A DNA stretch of 64,000 nt from positions 37,537 to 101,536 of the forward strand of contig JAGGSN010000195.1 of assembly GCA_021159005.1 (NCBI GenBank). Direction: 5' to 3'. The position numbers were made by a program, and so were the translations under genes. Positions 16,763-27,700 of the stretch are shown in pieces (the stretch's first letter is position 1; each line of letters opens with the position of its first letter). The DNA is from Candidatus Zixiibacteriota bacterium. GTDB lineage: Bacteria; Zixibacteria; MSB-5A5; UBA10806; 4484-95. Under the pieces are notes generated by a model. It saw nothing but the letters and a program-made list of their open reading frames with translations. It made no database searches and had not been told where the DNA came from.

Positions 16763-17842
16763 ATGGCATATACAAAACTGTTAGAAAAAGTGCCGGATTC
16801 AATCAAGGCGAAACTTGGCTCAAAAAGCAAAGTATGTCTTCTCAACAGCAAGGATATTTTCGAGACTATCCGCGATAAAAAAATAATCATGATGGCTTGC
16901 AATATCCGTATCAAACATGTGGTGCCGGGGATTATGAAAGCCGCTCAGGAACTGGATGCAATAGTCGGGTTTGAACTGGCTAAAAGCGAGGGACATATCG
17001 ATGGCGGCTATACCGGTCAAACGCCCCGGATATTTTTCGAGATGCTGGTTGATTATGCCGAAAAAACAGGACTCGAAATGCCCTTTTTCATTCATGGCGA
17101 TCATATTACCGTAAAAAATACCAGCGATAAGGAAGTCGAAGCGGCTAAGGCTTTAATCAGAGCCGAGTTGGATGCCGGATACACTTCCTATGCTATTGAT
17201 GCATCATTTAATGAGCATGAAGACAATTTACGCATTACAACGATGTTAGCCCAGCCGATAATTGATGCCGGATGGGGTCTTGAGGTTGAGGTTGGCGAGG
17301 TGAAATCTGCCGGCCAGAAGGGGGAAATTACTACTGTTGAGGAAGGTCAGTCTTTTATCGATGGTCTCTGGGAAAAGGGTGTTAAGCCGAATCTTTTAGC
17401 AATCAACAACGGTTCAAAACATGGCAATTATCTCGAAGGCGAAGAAGTTAGTATTGACCTAAACCGAACCGGTGAAATTTATCAGGCAATCAAAGATAAG
17501 GGAGTCAGAATTGCTCAGCATGGAATAACAGGCACGCCGCTTCACTTAGTAGGTAAATTTGCCGATTATGGTATACGTAAGGGAAATGTAGGCACTCAAT
17601 GGCAGAATATTGCGCATGATAATTTACCGCCTGATTTAATGGCGCAGATGAAACAATGGGCAGAAAAGGAAAGTAAAAGTATTAAGATGGCGGCAAAACC
17701 GTTTAAAAAGGAAATTGACAGTATTCCGGACAAATATACCAAGGCCGCCGAAGACGATGCATATAAAACGGCGTGTGATTTTATTAAGGGTTTTAGGGCT
17801 GAAGGCTCGGCATCATTTATAAATAAGGAGATTGCAGGCTAA
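16763..17842 (+). CDS. Class II fructose-bisphosphate aldolase-like protein
   Basis: 359-residue TIM-barrel metalloenzyme of the class II aldolase family, which cleaves or forms fructose 1,6-bisphosphate or similar sugar phosphates. Visible active-site motifs: HGDHI at 111-115 (catalytic Asp113, zinc His114), LEVEVGEV at 173-180, a second zinc His220 in NNGSKHGNY, and a third His253 in AQHGITG. The last two motifs differ from the usual GTxHGxY and HGGSG of glycolytic class II aldolases, so substrate preference may differ. Good Shine-Dalgarno (AGAAGGAG). Length and order of motifs are normal. Confidence 0.85.
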   Translation: MAYTKLLEKVPDSIKAKLGSKSKVCLLNSKDIFETIRDKKIIMMACNIRIKHVVPGIMKAAQELDAIVGFELAKSEGHIDGGYTGQTPRIFFEMLVDYAEKTGLEMPFFIHGDHITVKNTSDKEVEAAKALIRAELDAGYTSYAIDASFNEHEDNLRITTMLAQPIIDAGWGLEVEVGEVKSAGQKGEITTVEEGQSFIDGLWEKGVKPNLLAINNGSKHGNYLEGEEVSIDLNRTGEIYQAIKDKGVRIAQHGITGTPLHLVGKFADYGIRKGNVGTQWQNIAHDNLPPDLMAQMKQWAEKESKSIKMAAKPFKKEIDSIPDKYTKAAEDDAYKTACDFIKGFRAEGSASFINKEIAG

Positions 17843-17848
17843 AGTCGC

Positions 17849-17876
17849 TTGACAATAGTTTAATTTTGTATATCTT
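17849..17876 (+). promoter_or_regulatory. Putative promoter of the C25/PorU-like gene
   Basis: TTGACA, 16-base spacer, TATCTT. This is the same combination as at 61429-61456 ahead of another CTD-bearing protease. It predicts an untranslated leader of about 140 bases. Confidence 0.45.
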
Positions 17877-17905
17877 TTGCCTAAGAGAAAGGAGTTTTTA
17901 TCGTA

Positions 17906-18007
17906 TCTGGCTAAAGGAACGACGGTATTTGAGCCGAACTAAAACAGAAGAGTAAATCCTTGAAGCCAGAATAATAATCCGGTTATTATAATATTTTTTA
18001 CCGGATT
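17906..18007 (+). promoter_or_regulatory. Structured 5' leader of the C25/PorU-like gene
   Basis: Two stems: TCTGGCT (17906-17912) with AGCCAGA (17964-17970), and AATCCGGT (17976-17983) with ACCGGATT (18000-18007). The second ends just before the Shine-Dalgarno GGGAGGAG (18012-18019). The layout could be an attenuator or an RNA element; no known riboswitch class was recognised. Confidence 0.35.
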
Positions 18008-18022
18008 TGCAGGGAGGAGTTG

Positions 18023-21000
18023 ATGAAACTCATCGGGGATGCGATAAAAACAATCATATTAATTTCTCTGCTTATTAGCCCCGCTATTGCAGACAATTAT
18101 ATATTCGATAACGATATACGGGTTGTTTCATCCGATGAATCAGGAATCACATTTACTTATAATGCGCCTGATATTGCGCTGGAGAGTGTTAACGGTTACC
18201 CGAAACAATATAAATTTCCATCTATGTCCCACACTATGCAAAGCTGCATTGCCGGCAAGCCCTTGCTTCCTGTTAAGGTAATTCCGGTTGGAATGCCGTT
18301 TTCGGCAAAGCCAACTATAACAATTATTAGCCAGAATTATACTCGAATCGGTGAAGTTGAAGTTCCGAATTATATTCAAGAATCATCGGAAAAGCAGTTT
18401 CAAGCCAAAGCATCCAAGCAAACGCTGTATAAAAATTGGCCGCCGCAAATCGCTTCATTGGGCAAACAGGAAATTATCAGGGGATTAAAGGTTATTAAAA
18501 TCAATCTTACCGCCGCCAAAATAGAAAATGGAGCTTTATATAAAGCTCAGTCTATTACCGTAAGAGTTGATTATAATTATGATAATCAGTTAAAACGTCA
18601 GCAGCCCCGTCCTATAGGCAAAGTTTATGATAAAATTCTTAACAGTGTTGTCGCTAATTATGCTATCGCTAAAAACTGGCGTGTTTACTGGCCGCCAATA
18701 CCATTCAAATCCATGACGGCTCAGTCATCTTTTGATTCCTCTGAGGTTTGGCTAAAACTTGAAGCAACCAGCTCCGGAATCTATAAAATCTCAAGGTTTC
18801 AGTTGAGCGCCGCGGGCATAGATATAGATGAAGTTGATCCCCGCGAGCTTAGAATATTTTATGGCGGCGGATTGGAGCTTTCTACCGATAATGATGACCC
18901 TCGTCCCCAGTTTAGAGAGATACCGATTTATTTTTATGGTTCCGAGGATGGTATATTTAACGATGGCGATTATTTGCTTTTTTACGCCGAATCTGTTGAT
19001 CGTTACGAATATGATGATAATAGTCAAGAATTCGACTATATATTAAACCATTATACTTCAAAAAATGTCTACTGGCTGACTTATGGCAGCAGTTTTGCAG
19101 GCTCGCCAAGAAGATGGAATAATATCGATAGTTCTCCGGATGGTTCGTACAGCTATGCTGTTGACAAATATAATGAGTATGTTCATCAGGAAAAAGAAAA
19201 CATAATGAAAATAATTTCGGATAATTATTTCGAATGCTACTGGGGTTTCAATAAGGAATTTTCTGCGAATGTCAGGCTCGCTAATGTCGTTGCCGGCAAC
19301 AATGCTGTTATTAAATTAAGAACTGACTCCGGTTTTGATGAATTAACTGTCAATAATTCTCCGGCAACAAGAATTGACTATATGAATGGCTTTTCGACAT
19401 ATCACACCACAAATCTAAATAGCGGAACCAGTTTTAACGATATTTCATTAATCGATAATAGCGAGGCTTTTCATCTCGATTATATTGATATTATTTACAA
19501 CCGCTGGTTGACAATAGATGATAATGAATTAAAATTTTACAGCCCCGACACCGCAGGCATAGTGGAATATCGCCTAACTAATGTTCCGTCTGACTATTTG
19601 CTTTTAGATATTACTTATCCTGACAGCGTTTCCAGATTAATAAACGCAGAATTAGTTGGAGACAGCCTGGAATTTCATAATGTTCGCGATGCTAAGCGTA
19701 CATTTTATCTTGCCAGTCCAGCAGCTTATAAAAACTTATACAATATCTCACTATATGATCCTTTAGCCGACAATCTCCGTTCGACATCCAATAGCGCTGA
19801 ATATATAATTATTACTCATGAAGAATTTTATGACCAGTCATTGGCATTAGCCGCCCATAGGGAGAACATATCGCCCGGCATGACTGCAAAAGTAGTAAAA
19901 ATTGAGGATATTTATAATCAGTTTAGTTGGGGACTTTTCGACCCTCTGGCTATTAGAGATTTCTTGAAATATGCTTTCGAAAACTGGGCAGACCCTCAAC
20001 CATCATATGTGGTTTTGGTTGGGGATGGTCATTACGATTATCGCAATAATATATATTCGGGCGGTTTAATGTTTATACCGCCGTACGAAGTTTCGCCCGG
20101 ATTTGGTTCTGATGAAAACTATGTTTATTTCGGCACTTATGGCTACCTCGATTCCGACAGCGATGATAGCCCCGATATGATTATTGGCAGATTGCCGGCT
20201 AATAATACCGATCAGATGGAAGTTATGCTGAATAAAATTATTAATTATGAGGCTAACCCAACGATGGGAAGGTGGCGTAATAATATAATTATTGCTGCTG
20301 ATGATAATTTAACCGCTGGCGATACCCATGAAACGTATCATACGACTCAGGCTGAAACCTTAGCTAATTTTCATGTGCCAGGCTCATTTGAAATACAAAA
20401 AATATACCTTATGGAATATCCGATTAGAGCCGGCAATGCTAAACCAGACGCTCGCAATGACCTAATCAGCGCTTTTAATGATGGCGGTCTTATTGTCAAT
20501 TGGATTGGCCATGGCCATAAAAGCTTATGGGCGCATGAATTTTTATTTAGACGCGTTGAGGATATGCCCTATCTTAATAATCTCGATAAATTACCCCTAA
20601 TAATATCAGCCTCGTGTTCAATCGGATTTTTCGATCACCCTATCGAACAGGGATTATCGGAAGATTTTATCCGTCATCCTAATGGTGGAGGAATAGCCTC
20701 AATAGCCGCTACCAGATTGGTTGGCGGAGGGTCTAACAGCACCTTGAATAAGGAAATATTTGATCAATTGCTGGTGAGTGAATTAAAATCGTTCGGCGAG
20801 GCTCTATATATCGCAAAATATTTGCGCCAAAGCAGTAATAGCAGGAAATTCATGTTGATGGGAGACCCCGCCTTAATCGCAGGCAAACCCAATTTAGATA
20901 TTACATTTAGCCATCAACCCGATTCATTAACAGGCTTAACGGTTGATTCGCTGGCTGGTTATGTTTGTGATGATAATGGTGATACTCTAACAGATTTTAA

Positions 21001-21979
21001 CGGCACGGTTTGGGTTCTGGTTAAGGACGCATCGATTAACAGAAATAAAATTTTATTGAATTATAACAATGTTCCTCTCGTTCCGGAATCAACCATTGAA
21101 TATATTTTACCAGGACCAACAATATTTATTGGTCCTGCTGAAATTGTAAACGGCTATTTTTCAACATCCTTTTTTATCCCCAAGGATGTAACCTATGGCG
21201 GAACAAGCGGCAAGATTTATGTTTATTTTGAAAATGGCGAGAACGATGGTTCGGGAGTTACAGATACGCTTGCGATTACCGGAAACTTTTCGGCTGAGGA
21301 GGATTCAACCGGTCCTGCGATTGAAATTTTATATAAAGACCAAAGCTTGAGCAGCAGTATTGTCGCCGTATCGACAAAGCCTGAATTTGAAGTTAGATTA
21401 TTTGATGAACACGGTATTAATATTACCGGCTCTATGGGACATGAAATTCGGATGAAAATTGATAATGGCGATCTGTATTCGATGGATATAACCGATAATT
21501 TCGTATTTGATATGGGCGATTGGCAGCAAGGCGCCGCAATATTCGAAATTGAAAATTTACCGGTTGGCGAACATCAGATTTCCCTAAAAGCTTGGGACAA
21601 CTATAACAACTCATCATTGCTTACTGCCTGCATTCAGGCGTACGAGAATGAACAATTTGCTATTAAGGAGGTTATGAACTATCCCAATCCTGTAAGGCAT
21701 GCCGACTCGACATCATTTCAGTATATGCTTACCAATGATGCTGAAAAAGTATCGCTGAAAATATTCACCTTAGCTGGCAGGAAAGTCAAAAGCTTCAATT
21801 TGTATGATCCCGAACATACATCCAGCGGCTACAGATACATAGCTTACAATCTTCGAGATGATGACAACGATAAACTTGCTACGGGCGTATACATTTATAA
21901 AATTGAGGCGGTAGGAACGGGAATCGATAACATAGAGAGGAAGTCAAATTTTCAATCGAAATTGGTGATTTTCAGATGA
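18023..21979 (+). CDS. C25 (gingipain-family) protease, PorU-like, with T9SS type A C-terminal domain
   Basis: 1318-residue secreted protein with a signal peptide (TIILISLLISPAIA). After about 650 residues of beta-rich N-terminal region comes a C25 caspase-like domain: YVVLVGDGHYDYR, VNWIGHGHKSLW (His830) and ISASCSIGFFD (Cys865), the likely catalytic pair. It ends with beta domains and a C-terminal domain starting NYPNPVRHAD, including LKIFTLAGRKVKSF and ATGVYIYKIEA. In Bacteroidota PorU is the C25 sortase that removes CTDs and works with PorV; length, domain order and the PorV-like neighbour fit that role. A cargo protease is the alternative. ATG 18023 is chosen over the TTG at 18020 because of the GGGAGGAG site. 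Confidence 0.8.
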   Translation: MKLIGDAIKTIILISLLISPAIADNYIFDNDIRVVSSDESGITFTYNAPDIALESVNGYPKQYKFPSMSHTMQSCIAGKPLLPVKVIPVGMPFSAKPTITIISQNYTRIGEVEVPNYIQESSEKQFQAKASKQTLYKNWPPQIASLGKQEIIRGLKVIKINLTAAKIENGALYKAQSITVRVDYNYDNQLKRQQPRPIGKVYDKILNSVVANYAIAKNWRVYWPPIPFKSMTAQSSFDSSEVWLKLEATSSGIYKISRFQLSAAGIDIDEVDPRELRIFYGGGLELSTDNDDPRPQFREIPIYFYGSEDGIFNDGDYLLFYAESVDRYEYDDNSQEFDYILNHYTSKNVYWLTYGSSFAGSPRRWNNIDSSPDGSYSYAVDKYNEYVHQEKENIMKIISDNYFECYWGFNKEFSANVRLANVVAGNNAVIKLRTDSGFDELTVNNSPATRIDYMNGFSTYHTTNLNSGTSFNDISLIDNSEAFHLDYIDIIYNRWLTIDDNELKFYSPDTAGIVEYRLTNVPSDYLLLDITYPDSVSRLINAELVGDSLEFHNVRDAKRTFYLASPAAYKNLYNISLYDPLADNLRSTSNSAEYIIITHEEFYDQSLALAAHRENISPGMTAKVVKIEDIYNQFSWGLFDPLAIRDFLKYAFENWADPQPSYVVLVGDGHYDYRNNIYSGGLMFIPPYEVSPGFGSDENYVYFGTYGYLDSDSDDSPDMIIGRLPANNTDQMEVMLNKIINYEANPTMGRWRNNIIIAADDNLTAGDTHETYHTTQAETLANFHVPGSFEIQKIYLMEYPIRAGNAKPDARNDLISAFNDGGLIVNWIGHGHKSLWAHEFLFRRVEDMPYLNNLDKLPLIISASCSIGFFDHPIEQGLSEDFIRHPNGGGIASIAATRLVGGGSNSTLNKEIFDQLLVSELKSFGEALYIAKYLRQSSNSRKFMLMGDPALIAGKPNLDITFSHQPDSLTGLTVDSLAGYVCDDNGDTLTDFNGTVWVLVKDASINRNKILLNYNNVPLVPESTIEYILPGPTIFIGPAEIVNGYFSTSFFIPKDVTYGGTSGKIYVYFENGENDGSGVTDTLAITGNFSAEEDSTGPAIEILYKDQSLSSSIVAVSTKPEFEVRLFDEHGINITGSMGHEIRMKIDNGDLYSMDITDNFVFDMGDWQQGAAIFEIENLPVGEHQISLKAWDNYNNSSLLTACIQAYENEQFAIKEVMNYPNPVRHADSTSFQYMLTNDAEKVSLKIFTLAGRKVKSFNLYDPEHTSSGYRYIAYNLRDDDNDKLATGVYIYKIEAVGTGIDNIERKSNFQSKLVIFR

Positions 21980-22121
21980 TTTCAAAGAAATGTTGATTTT
22001 GTTAATTTAATTTATAATATACTAAGTTTGCAATTTGAAAGCAATGAAAGAGGTAAGAACTGAATAAGACTAATTACTTGACGATAACATATTCAATCGG
22101 ATGATAATTATGGAGGAGAAA

Positions 22122-24698
22122 ATGAAAAAATCACTGGTTTGCTTGCCGGTTTTGATGATATTGCTAACTGCTAGTCTCTTTGGACAGGTTTCTCAGAACG
22201 CTGTGCCGTTTTTATTGATTGCTCCGGGAGCAAGGGCTGGCGGAATGGGAGAAACATTCGTGGCGATTGCCAATGATGCAACCGCTGTTCATTGGAATCC
22301 GGCAGGTTTGGGCAGATACCCATTATCACCAGATTGGATAGAGCATACAACCTCAGAAGGTCAGGAAATCACAAAAATCGCTCTGGTTAAAAACGATCTA
22401 CCTGATATTAACTTCAAGCAGTATGATATTTGGGCAATTATCAATGGTCATCTGGCAAAGTATAAAGAGGGAGAATGGATAACTAAAATAGTTCAGCGCT
22501 TGGATAAGGGTAGGTCGATAAAAAGCATCATTCTTCGCTATACCGGTATGGATGAGGAACAAGTAAAACCCTATTACGATAAATTAGTCAGTCTCAATAG
22601 TGAATTTGCGCTGGAAAGAATCGACTCGCTTGAGTTGGCGTTATTGCCGTACATTCCGGATGACTATCAATATATAGAAGAGATAACTAACGGATTCGAA
22701 CGCCTCAAAACTGCCTGGGGCGATTTAAAAATTGCCCAAAATGATTTTACTGTATTTGAGGACATGGTCAATAACAGCCTTTCGGATGACCAGATGTCAA
22801 TCTCTGAACTTGATTCTATTGCTTTCGGGTTTGACCCGATAATTAAAAAAAGAGCGATTGAAAAAATCGAAATTCCTTTGGATATAGTCTTAAATTCACC
22901 TATTAATTGCCTTGAATCTCATGGAGGCATGCTGTATGTGGGCGCCGATGATGGTTTTTTCCGTTATGACCCAAAAAGAAGAAAATGGAAACGATACGGT
23001 CTTGACGACAACCTTCCCTCATTGAAAATAACCGCTTTGGCAAAATATCGCCGTAAAAGCATAGTTATTGGAACTGATAAGGGAATAGTATATTATGATG
23101 GAGCTAAGATTAAAAACTATGCTCCCGATACAAACGCGCCATCCGAACCTATCGCCTATATTTCCACCGCCGGCAATCGCAATGTATGGGCGGCAACTTC
23201 CAAAGATTTATATTATTTTAATAGTAAGGAATGGAAGAATTATCACACCCGCGAGGTTACAATTGGCGAGGATTTAGATAATATTATCGAATCGTTTTAT
23301 AGGGCTATCGCCGTAATTGATAAAGAAAACTTAAAAAATAAAATTACAGACTTTAATGGTATCAAGGGCGATATAGCGGTTGGCCAGAAAATAAAACTTC
23401 CTTATAAGCCTGTTATCCGCGGTAGGGTTCTATCGATGTCGTCTAAGGATAAAATATTATGGATAGGCACCAGCCGCGGTGTTGTTATGTTTAACGGCGA
23501 GTCTTTCTTCCATTTCGGGTATAGGCAATATACTGCTGAAAAAGAAACCTCGGTTGAAAATATTGCCAGGGAATTATTGCCCGATCCAACTCCCGAAAAA
23601 ATCCAGCAGTTGGTTAAAATGATTAAGCAATACAACAGGCTGGATAGTGATACCGTAGCAGAGGGCAAGAGCGTGATGGTTTATGCCAACGCTTTAGGTT
23701 CTCCCATTCTCTCCATTGCGGTGCCATCATCAAAGAAAGCTTATATTGGCACATCGTTTGGGGTTGTTGAATTCAATGACGGGATATGGAGCAGATTTCC
23801 CAAATTGGAGTTAGCGAAAATACCTGCTCATACAATCAAAACAGAATCGGGTGAGATGTGGTTCGCGACTGCTAATAAAGTGTTTATTTTATCTAAGGCT
23901 CAAAAGCAAATTACCTTTATGCATTCTAATTATTTGGTTCAGCTTGCTGTTGATGATGATCTCTATTTTGAATTCTTCTCGTTTGTTTATCCAACAAGCG
24001 AGTGGGGGACATTTGGTATTGGCGTAACATACTTATCGATGGGAGAGATGCTTCGAACGACCGAAACTGGCGAACCAGCGGGCAATTTTTATCCCTACGA
24101 TATGGCTGTTACCGTGTCATACGGCACCAGATTGATGAAAAATCTGTCAGCCGGTTTGTCGGCCCGGTATATAAATTCCCACTTGTCGGATTTTGGCGCC
24201 GGCGCTGAAAGAGGTTCGGGCACTGGCTTTTCATTCGCAATGGATGGCGGTTTACTTTACGATATATCCCCAAAAACAACTTTTGCAGCTACCGTAACCA
24301 ATATCGGACCGGATATCTCCTATATCGATACCGACCAGGCTGATCCGCTCCCGCGCAAGCTGGCAGTGGCTATGGCTTATAAAGTGGTTGACTCGCCATA
24401 TAATAAATTAACGGTTATTGGTGAAGCCGACAAACTGCTTTTAGATCTTAATGATGATATTAAGACAGAAATCAAAGAAATCATTCCGCATATAGGAATG
24501 GAATATTGGTATTCCAATTATGTGTCGTTAAGAGCCGGCTATATTTATGATGAAATAGGCGTGCAGAGATATTTTACATTAGGCGCTTCGATGCAATGGA
24601 CGAATTACCGATTTGATTTCTCTTATGTGCCGGAATCTGATGCAGATTATAATCGTATGGGAGATACCATGCGCTTCTCTATGAATGTTTGTTTTTAA
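22122..24698 (+). CDS. PorV/UPF0164-like outer-membrane barrel interrupted by a helical segment and a beta-propeller
   Basis: 858 residues. Signal peptide MKKSLVCLPVLMILLTASLFG, then the PorV-type opening GARAGGMGETFVAIANDAT followed by HWNPAGLG (36-64). Normally the barrel continues at once. Here about 530 residues intervene: a charged helical region (about 75-255) and a two-component-regulator-type propeller (about 260-595) with repeated YVGADDGFFRY, WIGTSRGVVMFNG, YIGTSFGVVEFNDG and MWFATANKVF units. The barrel then resumes (about 596-858) and ends in an aromatic residue (MNVCF). PorV shuttles CTD proteins to PorU. The ATG at 22122 has GGAGGAG upstream; an earlier in-frame ATG at 22101 lacks one. 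Confidence 0.75.
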   Translation: MKKSLVCLPVLMILLTASLFGQVSQNAVPFLLIAPGARAGGMGETFVAIANDATAVHWNPAGLGRYPLSPDWIEHTTSEGQEITKIALVKNDLPDINFKQYDIWAIINGHLAKYKEGEWITKIVQRLDKGRSIKSIILRYTGMDEEQVKPYYDKLVSLNSEFALERIDSLELALLPYIPDDYQYIEEITNGFERLKTAWGDLKIAQNDFTVFEDMVNNSLSDDQMSISELDSIAFGFDPIIKKRAIEKIEIPLDIVLNSPINCLESHGGMLYVGADDGFFRYDPKRRKWKRYGLDDNLPSLKITALAKYRRKSIVIGTDKGIVYYDGAKIKNYAPDTNAPSEPIAYISTAGNRNVWAATSKDLYYFNSKEWKNYHTREVTIGEDLDNIIESFYRAIAVIDKENLKNKITDFNGIKGDIAVGQKIKLPYKPVIRGRVLSMSSKDKILWIGTSRGVVMFNGESFFHFGYRQYTAEKETSVENIARELLPDPTPEKIQQLVKMIKQYNRLDSDTVAEGKSVMVYANALGSPILSIAVPSSKKAYIGTSFGVVEFNDGIWSRFPKLELAKIPAHTIKTESGEMWFATANKVFILSKAQKQITFMHSNYLVQLAVDDDLYFEFFSFVYPTSEWGTFGIGVTYLSMGEMLRTTETGEPAGNFYPYDMAVTVSYGTRLMKNLSAGLSARYINSHLSDFGAGAERGSGTGFSFAMDGGLLYDISPKTTFAATVTNIGPDISYIDTDQADPLPRKLAVAMAYKVVDSPYNKLTVIGEADKLLLDLNDDIKTEIKEIIPHIGMEYWYSNYVSLRAGYIYDEIGVQRYFTLGASMQWTNYRFDFSYVPESDADYNRMGDTMRFSMNVCF

Positions 24699-24709
24699 CG
24701 GATGTGTTG

Positions 24710-27700
24710 ATGTTAAAATATGTAGTTAGCATAGTGATTTTGTTTTCTATAGCCGCTTACGGAGACGGTTCGACATTATATGTTCCCGATCAGGTTGACG
24801 GCAGGATAATAAATCAAAAAAGAGAAGTTCAGCAGAAACCGGAACAATTGCGGTCTATGGTTTCGCAGAAAAACCTTCTGGGAATCGATAGAGACAAGCC
24901 GTTCGGTCTGCCGAAAAAGACTGATGGCGTTCCGATGGCTTCAGCCTATGACCATGATACTTTAAACGTATTATGCCTTAAAGTGGAATTTAAAACCGAT
25001 AGCGATCCGACAACAACTGGCAATGGCAATATTGACCTTCGCACACTCGATGAATTTTTCGAAGATGAAGGACATAAATTCGATCCGGCGCCGCATAATT
25101 CTTCTTATTTTAATGCTCACATGACTGCCCTGAATCGATACTGGAAAAATGTTTCGGATGGCAATGTCTTTTTAACCTGGGATATTTATCCGGAGGATGA
25201 AGCGGCAGCTTTCAGATTGCCGGATTCGATGGCATATTATAGCGGTAGCGGACCCTGGGCTGACTCTTCAGTGGCTGAACAACTCGTTCATTTTGTTCAT
25301 GATGCGCTCAAATTAGCTGACACAACTGCGCCGGAAATTGATTTTGCCCGGTATGACGCTTACTTAATTTTCCATGCTGGCGCCGACCAACAGAATAATT
25401 TATACTTTGTTGAGGATACCCCTAATGATCTCTGGACTGGCTTTTTGTGGACTACCGATACTATCTGGGTTGATGATAGTACGCATGCTATTACTGAGGT
25501 TACCATGATGCCGGAAACAGCCTCGCAAGACAACCGGGTTACTGTAATAAATTCAGTTATGGCTCACGAGTTTGGCCATCAACTTGGCTTGGTGGATCTT
25601 TATAATACTTCCTGTTTCCTGACCACTATCGGTGATTTTTCCCTGATGGACAATAACGGTGCCTCGACTGTACTGGAACTGGGCGAAGCCGGTCAATATT
25701 CCGCTTTAGTTTCAGGCGTTATTCCGGTTTACCCGGAAGCCTGGTCGCGAGCTTATCTCGGCATATCAGGGGTTAGAGAAATAACCAATGACACTAATAT
25801 CGTAATTAGCGCCGCCGAACAGCTTCATCATGATAATGAAATAGTAAAAGTTCCGATTTCGGATATGGAATATTTTCTAATTGAAAATCGCCAGACAAGA
25901 ACGGATTATAGAAACTCCAATACTGATACGCTGTATATACGCGCCGATTCGACAACCGGCGTGATATTGGGACCGGAATACGGTTATCGCTACGGGGGAG
26001 AGCTCATCACTTTCGATAGTTTCGAATATGATGTGCTTATTCCCGGTGATGGCATGCTTATCTGGCATGTTGATGAGGCTGTCGCTTATATGAATCACTC
26101 CGGCTACGGGCAAAACTTCCTGATGAATACCCTTCAATGGGACCCCAACCGCCGTTTTGTGTCGCTTGTCGAGGCTGACGGCATCATTGATTTCGGCGGC
26201 AATTATGTTTCGTGGGGCTATTACGGTTCGGATGCCGAGTTTTTCAAAGTTGGCAATAATACCGAACTGACGCCATCGACACAACCCAACAGCCGCTCGA
26301 ATCTCGGCGCTAATACGCATATTTCCATTACTGATATATCTGCCTCGGATACAATCATGAATTGCAATATAAGTGTAGATTGGCATCTGCCTGGCTTTCC
26401 AATGATGTGCTTTCCTGATGTCGGTTTTGGCAATGGCGGTTTGATGGCTTTGGATATCGATGCGGATGATACGCTTGAAATATTAACTGCCAGACGCAAT
26501 TTAATATTAGCTGTAGACTATGATGGTTCCTCAGTGCTGCCAAGTAATTATGGTCTTTTATTGTTCAATTTCGATCAAGATTCTTTGATTTTTCAAATTC
26601 CTCGTTATGCTGAGCTTGATTCGAATATTGCAGGCAATATTATTGCCTTCGATTTTGACGGCAACGGTTCTTTAGAAATTGCCTGCTTTGACAGTACTAA
26701 TAAATTATATGTCTTTGATAATAGAGATATTAATCCTATTGACTCATTAGCAGATTCTCTTTTTGCTTTTGCTTTTGATGATACTTTGAAAGCAGGTCCG
26801 ATAGCATATGATTATAATGAATCATCAATCGACGGCATCCTTGCCGGTTTTGATAATTCAGTAATATATATGATACGAATGGTTGATACGGATTCAATAG
26901 GCGTTTTTATGCTTGATAGCTTGTCAGGCATCCCCTTGAATTTAGCCGCTGCCGATTCAACCATTTTTGCCGTCTATGATGATGCAGGTAGTAAATACCT
27001 CTATATTGGCAGTTATAGCCCAACATTGGATTCCATACCGGAACATTCATCAATTGCCTTGCCATCAGGAGAATTTAAAGGCTTGGCGTGCGGCGATATC
27101 AACGGGGACAGCATTAGCGATGCGGTTATAACTGTCGGTGATTATCTATGCATCTATAACGGCGAACCCCAGTCATTAGATATGGTCGAAATAGAAAACG
27201 TCGGACAACCATCGCTGGGAGATATTAATTCCGATGGCTATCCGGATATTGCATTAGTTGGCGGCAATACATATCTAACCGCTTATGTTTTCAATCATAA
27301 TGGCGTTTTATTTGAGGAATTCCCTGTTCATATAGCGGAGATGGATTCTGTTATGACAGATACTGCTGAAATACTTTTAACTGAGATTACGCGGCAGCAG
27401 CCGATATTAGCTGATGTCGATAATGATCACAAGCCTGATATAATTATCAGAACACCGATTGGCGGGCTAACAGCTATAAACTATCAAGGCGACAGGCTGG
27501 GTAATTTTCCTTTGGCAACCTCAACCGAGATATCTGTCGAGCCGGTGGTTGGCGATTTTGACGGTGATGCCGATGTCGAAATTGCGGTATTGGATGCCGC
27601 CGGTTATATCTCCGCCTGGGATCTTAATGCCGCCGCGTATGAGGCTATCGATCATCCCTGGCCGACAACCTCCGGTGATGTTTCCAGGGCAGGGTATCTA

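Noticed and set aside
17906..18007. Known riboswitch (c-di-GMP, SAM, cobalamin, guanidine or fluoride type) in the leader of the C25 gene
   Set aside because: None of the conserved cores I know for these classes is visible; only the two stems are reported.
25877..26386. 169-codon minus-strand frame inside the M6 protease gene
   Set aside because: Antisense shadow of a gene with clear catalytic motifs and domain structure on the plus strand.
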